Below, piece by piece: positions 6,880 through 12,235 of a stretch of DNA of 12,361 bases (position 1 is its first letter; the number at the start of each line of letters is the position of its first letter). The notes below the pieces were generated by a model. It had not been told where the DNA came from and did not search any database. It saw nothing but the letters and a program-made list of their open reading frames with translations. The translations under genes were made by a program, and so were the position numbers. Source of the DNA: Candidatus Nomurabacteria bacterium (GTDB lineage: Bacteria > Patescibacteriota > Minisyncoccia > Phycocordibacterales > UBA9973); contig JAQBRC010000001.1 of the NCBI GenBank assembly GCA_028286705.1, forward strand, positions 1-12,361, given 5' to 3'.

Positions 6880-8346
6880 TTATTTTTTGTTGAGCACTAC
6901 AACATCTCCGGCATTCAGTCCAGACATTATCTCTATAGCACTGTCGCTGCCACGAAGTCCTGTTGTTACCGCCTTCTGAGTGGTTTTCTTGTCTTTCAAT
7001 ACGTATACGTATGAACCGCGATCATCAGTGTGAACGTATGAAGCAGGGATAGTAATGACATTGATTTTTTGACCAACGTTAATAGTTGCAGTTGCTGACA
7101 TACCTGAGCGGATACGAGGATCAAGCTTGGTAAACGATACTTTTGTCTGATAGACAGGTACGCCATCTACGATAGTTTCTGCAGGGTTGATACTGGTGAT
7201 AATGCCGGGGAATGTTTCCTTGTCAAATGCATCGAGAGACAATGACACTGGCTGACCAACAGCAATAGAAGCGACATCAATTTCAGGAGTCTTTAACACA
7301 ACTTCATAATCATTCTCAGAGATAACTGAAATGTTAGCATTGCCTGACTCACCAGTACTTGCACTTGTATTAAAAGAACTAGTTGTCTGTCCTGGCTTAA
7401 CGTTTACTCCAGCAACAACGCCGTTAAAGGGCGCAATAATCTGTCGCTTGGCAATTGATGCACGGATGGCATCAACACTGGCCTGTGCTTGCGCAATCTG
7501 CGCTGAAGCAACTGACTGTGCAGTGCTGTTAGTTTTCAATGACGCCTCTGCTGCTGCAATAGCCTGAGTACGAGCAGCAATGGCAGCATTGTATGCGTTA
7601 CGATCAGCAGTATACGTAGCTGATTGGGGATTAGGGATTGAAACAATCCAGTCAGAACCGCCGTACGTTCCCGTTGGGTCAAATTGAATATAAAGGCCGC
7701 GCGATCCTAGAGGAACAGCGGTTGTTGTTGCAGCTTCCTGAGTACCGTTATTTTCTAGGCCAGAGACAGTAAATGAAGCACCCGAGGAAGAACCAGATGC
7801 GTATACATGCACAAAGTATTGTCCTTCTTCGCCATCATAGGTACCGGTAACAGTTGGGGCAGGAGCCTTAACTGTTAAGTTCTTAGGTACAGCCTGCAAA
7901 TGATTTGAAAGCAATGCCTTGTGAGCATTATTAACAAGAGTATCCTGCTGGGCAGTGATAGTAGCGAGGTTAGTAGAAGTATTGATATTGTTAGCGTTAG
8001 CGATAACCAATGCAGCCTGAGCGCTCTTGAGACTGGCACTAAGGTCAGCGCTATCGATACTTGCAAGTACCTGACCGGCACGAACTTTGTCGCCTTCCTT
8101 TACGTATACGGCACCAACGCGCCCCTGATCGGCGAAGCCAAGACTCACAGCACTGGCTGAAGAAGTCATACCAGACAAGACAACAGAACTGACAACGTCA
8201 CCCTGCTGGGCGGTTGCTGATACTTCTTCAGAAGAACCTCCCTTGGTTAATAGAAAGATAATGCTAATAACGACCAGTAGACCAACTCCTGTAATAATTT
8301 TCTTTTTCGTGCTCGCTGTAGACCACCATTGTTTGATACTTTTCAT
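6880..8346 (-). CDS. MacA/HlyD-like efflux adaptor with an inserted beta-rich tip domain
   Basis: This is the membrane-anchored adaptor of the exporter, 488 residues from ATG 8346. It has a cytoplasmic basic start and one membrane helix (about 17-34). A split lipoyl domain follows (half 1 about 68-97, half 2 about 300-320 with IIAPFNGVVAGVNVKPGQ), with two Ala/Gln-rich helices (about 99-150 and 248-300) forming the hairpin. Next come a beta-barrel (about 345-425) and a membrane-proximal domain (about 430-488). Between the helices, at the tip that in Gram-negative MacA touches TolC, lies a Gly/Ser/Thr-rich, probably beta domain (about 155-245). The frame is open upstream to 8412, but that extension would contain the promoter and break the membrane-anchor layout, so 8346 is preferred. 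It heads the operon. Confidence 0.88.
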   Translation of the reverse strand: MKSIKQWWSTASTKKKIITGVGLLVVISIIFLLTKGGSSEEVSATAQQGDVVSSVVLSGMTSSASAVSLGFADQGRVGAVYVKEGDKVRAGQVLASIDSADLSASLKSAQAALVIANANNINTSTNLATITAQQDTLVNNAHKALLSNHLQAVPKNLTVKAPAPTVTGTYDGEEGQYFVHVYASGSSSGASFTVSGLENNGTQEAATTTAVPLGSRGLYIQFDPTGTYGGSDWIVSIPNPQSATYTADRNAYNAAIAARTQAIAAAEASLKTNSTAQSVASAQIAQAQASVDAIRASIAKRQIIAPFNGVVAGVNVKPGQTTSSFNTSASTGESGNANISVISENDYEVVLKTPEIDVASIAVGQPVSLSLDAFDKETFPGIITSINPAETIVDGVPVYQTKVSFTKLDPRIRSGMSATATINVGQKINVITIPASYVHTDDRGSYVYVLKDKKTTQKAVTTGLRGSDSAIEIMSGLNAGDVVVLNKK

Positions 8347-8353
8347 GTTCGTG

Positions 8354-8381
8354 ATTATAACACAAAAGTGAGCATTTTCAA
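8354..8381 (-). promoter_or_regulatory. Strong leaderless promoter of the exporter operon
   Basis: On the - strand TTGAAA (8381-8376), a 16-nt spacer and an extended TGTTATAAT (-10 at 8359-8354) form a near-consensus sigma70 promoter. The expected first transcribed base is about 8347, directly against the ATG at 8346. The mRNA should therefore be leaderless. Confidence 0.7.
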
Positions 8382-8446
8382 CACATCGCGCGAAGCATTT
8401 GACACTACCCATAAGTCTGGGTACAGTGGGTAAAAATTCACCTCTT

Positions 8447-8456
8447 ACTTAATTAA
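8447..8456 (+). promoter_or_regulatory. ACTTAATTAA motif, copy 3
   Basis: It ends 6 nt before the ATG of the 107-residue basic protein gene (8463). It starts 10 nt after a weak -10-like TAAAAA at 8431-8436, so it may lie at the 5' end of the transcript. Confidence 0.4.
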
Positions 8457-8462
8457 ATCTCA

Positions 8463-8786
8463 ATGAGAAAAACATTAGACCAAGCGTGGCACACAGTATT
8501 AAAAATTATTTACTACTTATTGAAAAGGTTATTTCCCATAAAACGCATAGATTTTGCTCACGGATGGGATACTTTTCACCCATGGGCAACGCATTCCTTT
8601 GGAGGATTATCTAGGAAACGTTTTCTTGTTCTTCACAGGAGAATGAAAAAAGGATTGAAAATCTCCTCTGACGAATACACAATTGCTCAATACCACACGT
8701 TGAAACCGTCAAGAAATCTAGTGTCTCAAAAGCTTGCCATGGGACACTCTATCAAAGAGAGGTATTCTTTCTCAAAATCGCAGTGA
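8463..8786 (+). CDS. Hypothetical basic 107-residue protein
   Basis: No family is recognised. The product is strongly basic, with 21 Lys/Arg against 6 Asp/Glu, plus seven or so His and several Trp/Tyr. A short hydrophobic amphipathic stretch lies near the N-terminus (about 12-26, VLKIIYYLLKRLFPI). Such a composition fits a nucleic-acid- or membrane-surface-binding protein, but no motif proves either. The ATG lies 6 nt after an ACTTAATTAA motif and has no Shine-Dalgarno sequence. The TGA stop sits inside the loop of a good terminator, which supports a real transcribed gene. It diverges from the exporter operon and converges with the HxlR gene. Confidence 0.55.
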   Translation: MRKTLDQAWHTVLKIIYYLLKRLFPIKRIDFAHGWDTFHPWATHSFGGLSRKRFLVLHRRMKKGLKISSDEYTIAQYHTLKPSRNLVSQKLAMGHSIKERYSFSKSQ

Positions 8787-8797
8787 TGCGATTTTTT
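8774..8797. terminator. Bidirectional terminator between the basic protein gene and the HxlR gene
   Basis: A 9-bp stem (8774-8782 with 8787-8795) with a GTGA tetraloop is followed by a T-run on the + strand, with a shorter A-run on the left for the - strand. It overlaps the stop of the 107-residue gene and abuts the stop of the convergent gene. Confidence 0.8.
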
Positions 8798-9123
8798 TAT
8801 TTACTGACTGAAAAGCTTTCAGCAAACTTCTCAATCTTTTTAGCAATAGGGACTAGCTCTTTGCCTCGGGCAGTAAGAGTGTAGTAAACACAGATCTTGT
8901 CCTTGGGGTCCTTGGTACGGGTAATAAGCCCAAAAGACTCAAGCTTTTTGAGACGGGAAGTGAGGGTAACAGGATTGCTGTCTCCAAGAATACGCTCAAT
9001 CTCGCAAAACCGGCGACTTTGGGAGCCAATTGCTTGGACTATATTCATAGTCCAATAATCACCAATCACTTTCATGACTTCGGTGCAGGGAGCTTCATTA
9101 GTTGTATGTTGACGAGTATTCAT
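8797..9123 (-). CDS. HxlR-family transcriptional regulator, probably redox-sensing
   Basis: This 108-residue winged-helix protein belongs to the HxlR (DUF24, MarR-like) family, shown by the pattern CTEVMKVIGDYWTMNIV, the recognition segment NPVTLTSRLKKLESFGLI and the wing YYTLTARGKEL. Cys13 lies at the family's conserved N-terminal cysteine position, which in Bacillus YodB and HypR senses quinones or disulfide stress; Cys40 and Cys78 are also present. It is divergent from a nitroreductase gene with a 12-bp palindrome between them, the same pairing as HypR with its nitroreductase target in B. subtilis. Self-regulation and control of the neighbour are inferred from this layout. The start ATG (9123) lies 5 nt after a TATAGC and has no Shine-Dalgarno sequence. 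Confidence 0.88.
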   Translation of the reverse strand: MNTRQHTTNEAPCTEVMKVIGDYWTMNIVQAIGSQSRRFCEIERILGDSNPVTLTSRLKKLESFGLITRTKDPKDKICVYYTLTARGKELVPIAKKIEKFAESFSVSK

Positions 9124-9139
9124 ATGGTGCTATACTTTC

Positions 9140-9151
9140 TATAGTACTATA
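9140..9151. promoter_or_regulatory. Perfect 12-bp palindrome, candidate HxlR operator
   Basis: TATAGTACTATA is its own reverse complement and lies in the 71-bp divergent spacer, 16 bp upstream of the HxlR ATG. Dimeric HxlR regulators bind such short dyads. A near copy of the ACTTAATTAA motif (9 of 10 bases, - strand, 9162-9153) is adjacent. Confidence 0.5.
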
Positions 9152-9177
9152 ATTTATTAAGTACCTTTATAAGCCAA

Positions 9178-9183
9178 TATAAT
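9178..9183 (+). promoter_or_regulatory. -10 element of the nitroreductase gene
   Basis: A consensus TATAAT would start transcription near 9190, about 5 nt before the ATG at 9195. The -35 region is weak and falls just past the palindrome, consistent with a regulated promoter. Confidence 0.45.
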
Positions 9184-9194
9184 AAATATAGTAT

Positions 9195-9809
9195 ATGAAA
9201 GCAGAGGAAATAACAAAGGCACTGAACTGGCGCTATGCAGTAAAGACATTTGATACAGAAAGGAAAGTAAGCGATACAGATCTTCATGCAATCTTGGAAA
9301 GCGGACGATTGGCACCAAGCACAATAGGCTTGGAGCCTTGGAAATTTATCGTGGTGAAGAATCCGGAAGTGCGAGCGAAGCTTCGCGCTGTCGGATATGA
9401 CCAGACTAAGATAACTGATGCGTCACACCTAGTAGTAATTGCATACCGTACCGATGGTGCAGCACTTCCTGCGGAGCTCATTGCTCGTATGGGTGCCGCT
9501 CAGAACAAAACCGCCCAAGAGCTTGATGGCCTTATGCAAATGGCCACAGGTGCTGCGGCACACGCAGACATGAAGGCTCAGGCATACATTCCATTGGGAA
9601 TGATGGTTGAGACAGCAGCATTGATGGGAATCGACACGGGTCCAATGGAAGGATTTGATTCTGCACAGGTTAACGAGATTCTTGGCCTTGGAGCAAAGAA
9701 TCTTGCTGCGGCAACAATGCTAGCAATCGGATATCGAGGAGATGATGCATATGCAACGCTTCCCAAGACTCGCCGGGCATACGGCGAGGTGGTAGAAGTA
9801 ATCGAATAA
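9195..9809 (+). CDS. Nitroreductase-family NAD(P)H oxidoreductase
   Basis: This 204-residue FMN-dependent enzyme of the NfsB-like nitroreductase superfamily reduces quinones, nitro compounds or other electrophiles with NAD(P)H, usually as a dimer. It shows the N-terminal phosphate-binding pattern RYAVKTFD (13-20), the segment LAPSTIGLEPWKFIVV (39-54), the mid-protein helix AYIPLGMMVETAALMGIDTGPMEGFD typical of the FMN site, and the C-terminal IGYRGDD and KTRR region. Its length is normal for the family. The divergent HxlR gene suggests induction by oxidative or electrophile stress. The gene ends in its own strong terminator. The leader is about 5 nt and lacks a Shine-Dalgarno sequence. The exact substrate cannot be assigned. 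Confidence 0.9.
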   Translation: MKAEEITKALNWRYAVKTFDTERKVSDTDLHAILESGRLAPSTIGLEPWKFIVVKNPEVRAKLRAVGYDQTKITDASHLVVIAYRTDGAALPAELIARMGAAQNKTAQELDGLMQMATGAAAHADMKAQAYIPLGMMVETAALMGIDTGPMEGFDSAQVNEILGLGAKNLAAATMLAIGYRGDDAYATLPKTRRAYGEVVEVIE

Positions 9810-9820
9810 CAATGGCACTA

Positions 9821-9850
9821 AAAAAGCCCCCGCAGTACCGGGGGCTTTTT
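9821..9850 (+). terminator. Strong intrinsic terminator of the nitroreductase gene
   Basis: A GC-rich 12-bp perfect stem (9821-9832 with 9839-9850) with a 6-nt loop ends in five T's. It lies 11 nt after the stop codon. Confidence 0.9.
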
Positions 9851-9900
9851 GCATTAGATAATACAGATGAATGCAGCGAAATAGCGTATACCACACGGGG

Positions 9901-9937
9901 AAATAAAAAACAGCAACCGATTCTACGCGGTTGCTGT
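9901..9937 (-). terminator. Minus-strand intrinsic terminator without an obvious gene
   Basis: A 10-bp perfect stem (9910-9919 with 9928-9937) with an 8-nt loop is followed on the - strand by six T's and a further T-rich stretch. On the + strand there is no T-tract. No protein-coding gene on the - strand lies to its right within the spacer. Confidence 0.55.
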
Positions 9938-9986
9938 CTAATAATCTTAAAACTATATAAGCCACACTCACAACAATGTTGCTATT
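9903..9986 (-). ncRNA. Possible small RNA of about 85 nt
   Basis: On the - strand TTGCAT (10020-10015), a 16-nt spacer and TATAGT (9998-9993) resemble a promoter with a start near 9986. A transcript from there would run into the - strand terminator at 9937-9901. No ORF of note lies inside. No known RNA family is recognised. The alternative is that the terminator simply stops antisense transcription from the downstream operon. Confidence 0.22.
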
Positions 9987-10012
9987 TCTTCAACTATACT
10001 CCTGTCTAATAA
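9934..10012 (+). repeat. Pair of 11-bp direct repeats in the spacer
   Basis: CTGTCTAATAA occurs at 9934-9944 and again at 10002-10012. The first copy overlaps the right arm of the - strand terminator and the second lies in the spacer of the candidate - strand promoter. Function unknown; chance in a short spacer is possible. Confidence 0.35.
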
Positions 10013-10041
10013 CAATGCAAGTCGCCCCAGAGAGGGAAGAA

Positions 10042-10050
10042 TGCTAAAAT
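10042..10050 (+). promoter_or_regulatory. Extended -10 promoter, leaderless, of the DUF3298-type gene
   Basis: TGCTAAAAT is an extended -10 whose expected start is about 10057, the first base of the ATG. The -35 region (10022-10027) is not recognisable. Confidence 0.5.
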
Positions 10051-10056
10051 TACACC

Positions 10057-10812
10057 ATGAAGAAACAGACCGTTATTACGATACTTGTAGTTGTAGTAGT
10101 GATGGGTATCGCAGTGCTTAGCTATGTCCATTACAAGACTAAAAACATCGAAATTCCAGTGTCTGAAGTACCCCAGGCACCTGCAGTTTCAACTCAATCA
10201 GAGTCAGTGACCATTATGGAAGCAACCATTAGCGAGCCTAACTATACTGGCACCAAGCCTGTTATTGGAGGAAAGGGCGTACTTGCAGATGCAGCACGCA
10301 CGTACATTAAAAATTCTATCGATGACTTTGCGGCAGAAGCAGACAAAGAAGTACCTGGACTGCGCAAGCAGTATGGCAATGATGCACCTTCTTCACACTT
10401 CACTATCGACATCAATGCCAAGATGATAGAGAGTGCGGCAACACAATCTATTGTGACTGACTCATATCTGTATACGGGAGGTGCCAATGGCAATAGCAGC
10501 TACAAGGTCTTCACTGCAACTCGCAGCGGAACATTGTTGAGTATTCACGATATCGTAAAGCCTGATGCAAAAGATTCATTTGTTGCGTTCATCAAGAAGC
10601 GATTGCTTACATACAGCCCTGACGGCGCAACTCCTTCAGTATTTCCAGATGAAATAAAAGATCTCACTATCGATTCATTCAGCGATTTCTCATTCGATGA
10701 CAAGAATATGACCGTCTATTTCGACAAGTATGAAATTGGACCTGGTGCATTGGGTGCCGTTGCATTTCCAATACCGCTTGGTAGCATTCAGCCATACATA
10801 CAGCTTCCGTAG
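10057..10812 (+). CDS. Membrane-anchored DUF3298-type (RsiV C-terminal-like) protein
   Basis: The 251-residue protein has a basic start and one hydrophobic helix (about 5-24), so it is anchored in the membrane or exported. A Pro/Ser/Thr-rich linker (about 36-55) leads to an outer domain. The C-terminal half has the DUF3298 pattern, with YLYTGGANGNSSYKVFTATRSG in the middle and FDKYEIGPGALGAVAFPIPL near the end. A DUF4163-like segment probably precedes it. Related domains occur in the anti-sigma factor RsiV and in the peptidoglycan deacetylase PdaC, where they bind envelope ligands. No deacetylase or anti-sigma part is present here, so the job is likely binding or sensing at the cell surface. 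The predicted leaderless start supports ATG 10057. Confidence 0.78.
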   Translation: MKKQTVITILVVVVVMGIAVLSYVHYKTKNIEIPVSEVPQAPAVSTQSESVTIMEATISEPNYTGTKPVIGGKGVLADAARTYIKNSIDDFAAEADKEVPGLRKQYGNDAPSSHFTIDINAKMIESAATQSIVTDSYLYTGGANGNSSYKVFTATRSGTLLSIHDIVKPDAKDSFVAFIKKRLLTYSPDGATPSVFPDEIKDLTIDSFSDFSFDDKNMTVYFDKYEIGPGALGAVAFPIPLGSIQPYIQLP

Positions 10813-10823
10813 GTACATTGGCT

Positions 10824-10852
10824 AAAATACCCATTAACATAAGGGATATTTT
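10824..10852 (+). terminator. Weak terminator-like hairpin after the DUF3298-type gene
   Basis: AAAATACCC (10824-10832) pairs with GGGATATTTT (10843-10852) with one bulged A and a 10-nt loop, followed by a short T-rich run. The AT-rich stem makes it weak, so read-through to the next gene is possible. Confidence 0.35.
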
Positions 10853-10933
10853 CCTTGCAACGACTTTAGGAAATTTTTAAACCCAAAAAGCTATGCTGGG
10901 GACAGAAATAAACTGTTCTTAAAACCCCATATT

Positions 10934-11410
10934 ATGAAAATAGCTGTAGTATCGTACAACCAGATTTTTCCATACTCTGTAGGAGTACGAAAAATCAAGG
11001 GCACAAAAGTACTTTTTTTGCCCAAGACCTTTCCTGAAAAGGACTCACATTCCGTCACGGCAAATGACAAAAATTTTGCACGACTAATGAAACACGCATC
11101 TACTCTGGAAAAGATATTTATCTTTGCAGGGAAAAAAGAATCTAGAGCCTTAGAAATAATACAATTATTTGCAGACTCCTTTAGCGCTAGCAAAAGCATT
11201 CTTTTTTTCGTTCTGTGTGATCATAATGAGCAAGAAAAAATTCAGTTGTTGGACGAGTTGGGTTTTGAAGCTACCCAAAAAATAGTATTCCGGGATTGGC
11301 ATGAACAGTGCCAAGAAGGTCCGATACTGAAAGGCTTAGTGCATGACTACATTGACCATAGGAATTATGCTATGCGGAAGCGTAGAAGTGCGCGTAAAAA
11401 AACTGCATAG
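10934..11410 (+). CDS. Hypothetical 158-residue protein
   Basis: No family is recognised. The N-terminus begins with a strand-like MKIAVVSYNQ. The centre alternates hydrophobic strands and helices (KIFIFAGKKES, then ALEIIQLFADSF, then SILFFVLCDHNEQEKIQLLDELGF), which suggests an alpha/beta sandwich of about 130 residues. A very basic tail follows (RKRRSARKK, near 147-155) that could touch nucleic acid. There is no signal peptide or membrane helix. It lies 121 nt after the DUF3298-type gene, has no Shine-Dalgarno sequence, and its stop falls within a good terminator, which supports it as a real gene. Base and codon use are a little more AT-rich than the flanking conserved genes. Confidence 0.65.
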   Translation: MKIAVVSYNQIFPYSVGVRKIKGTKVLFLPKTFPEKDSHSVTANDKNFARLMKHASTLEKIFIFAGKKESRALEIIQLFADSFSASKSILFFVLCDHNEQEKIQLLDELGFEATQKIVFRDWHEQCQEGPILKGLVHDYIDHRNYAMRKRRSARKKTA

Positions 11411-11421
11411 GCAGTTTTTTT
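11396..11421 (+). terminator. Intrinsic terminator of the 158-residue protein gene
   Basis: A perfect 11-bp stem (11396-11406 with 11411-11421) with loop ATAG ends in a seven-T run. The loop contains the gene's stop codon. Confidence 0.85.
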
Positions 11422-11433
11422 ACTTAACAGACC

Positions 11434-11442
11434 TGCTATAAT
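11434..11442 (+). promoter_or_regulatory. Extended -10 promoter of the response regulator gene
   Basis: TGCTATAAT is a perfect extended -10. The expected start near 11449 gives a 23-nt leader. The -35 position falls in the T-run of the preceding terminator and does not match the consensus. Confidence 0.6.
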
Positions 11443-11471
11443 TATCAACGTACATAACATATTATATTGTA

Positions 11472-12134
11472 ATGAAAATTCTCGTAATTGAAGATGAAGC
11501 CGACATTGCCACCTTTATTAAAAAGGGACTTACGGCAGAAATGTGCATCGTAGAAATTGCCAAGACAGGAGCAGAGGGCATTTCACTTGCACGAAACAAT
11601 TCATATGATGCGATTATCCTAGACTTTCATCTTGGAGACATGACGGGTACAGAGATTTCCGGCATGATTCGTACCTATAAGCCCTCCATACCGATATTGG
11701 TACTCAGTGTCGAGCGTGACATGGATATCAAGGTGGACATGCTTTCAATCTGTGATGACTATATGACCAAGCCCTTCTCCCTCAGAGAGCTGACGGTACG
11801 TCTTCATGCATTAACCCGTAGGGGTAGCGTAACGCGCAGTGACATACTGACTCTCGGAGATCTAACGCTCGATTCCAGAAAATACACTGTTACACTTGCT
11901 GGGGAAGTTATCCCATTTCGCAACAAGGAATTTGCCCTGCTTGAATACTTCATGCAGCATGAGGACATTGTATTGTCGCGAGAGATGATTCTGTCCCACG
12001 TATGGGACATGAATGCCGATCCGTTCACCAACACTGTTGATACGCATGTCAGACTATTGCGCAAGAAGTTAGAGAACGATGGACGGACATTCATCCATAC
12101 TGTGCCAAAACGCGGATATCGTTTTTCATTGTAG
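11472..12134 (+). CDS. OmpR/PhoB-family response regulator
   Basis: This is a two-component transcription regulator of 220 residues. The receiver domain (about 1-118) has the acidic pocket Glu7-Asp8, phospho-acceptor Asp51, switch Ser79 and conserved Lys100 in TKPF. The usual GADDY before the lysine reads ICDDY here. The C-terminal winged helix (about 125-220) matches the OmpR/PhoB type, with LTLGDLTLD, the FRNKEFALLEYFMQH helix, TVDTHVRLLRKKL recognition helix and the PKRGYRF wing at the end. The architecture is closest to QseB/CusR-like regulators. No histidine kinase lies next to it in this window, and the following gene does not begin like one. It has its own promoter. Confidence 0.92.
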   Translation: MKILVIEDEADIATFIKKGLTAEMCIVEIAKTGAEGISLARNNSYDAIILDFHLGDMTGTEISGMIRTYKPSIPILVLSVERDMDIKVDMLSICDDYMTKPFSLRELTVRLHALTRRGSVTRSDILTLGDLTLDSRKYTVTLAGEVIPFRNKEFALLEYFMQHEDIVLSREMILSHVWDMNADPFTNTVDTHVRLLRKKLENDGRTFIHTVPKRGYRFSL

Positions 12135-12178
12135 ATAAAATTGATTTCCTGTTTAGGATTCCGTTAATATTTTTTAAA

Positions 12179-12184
12179 TATAAT
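12179..12184 (+). promoter_or_regulatory. -10 element of the last gene
   Basis: A consensus TATAAT would start transcription near 12191 and leave a leader of about 45 nt, which includes the fourth ACTTAATTAA copy. No clear -35 is seen. Confidence 0.45.
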
Positions 12185-12195
12185 AAAAGAAACCA

Positions 12196-12205
12196 ACTTA
12201 ATTAA
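12196..12205 (+). promoter_or_regulatory. ACTTAATTAA motif, copy 4
   Basis: It lies 11 nt after a consensus TATAAT (12179-12184) and 30 nt before the ATG at 12236. This would place it at the start of the untranslated leader of the last, truncated gene. Confidence 0.4.
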
Positions 12206-12235
12206 TTTCTTTTTACAATTTAAAACCCCCAAAAC

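Noticed and set aside
8347..8412. N-terminal extension of the adaptor to an upstream ATG at 8412
   Set aside because: The extension covers the near-consensus promoter at 8354-8381 and adds a Cys-rich stretch before an otherwise normal basic membrane-anchor start at 8346.
9812..10009. A + strand open frame of 65 codons just after the nitroreductase gene
   Set aside because: It reads straight through the strong terminator at 9821-9850 and the - strand hairpin, and its product is Cys-rich and low in order.
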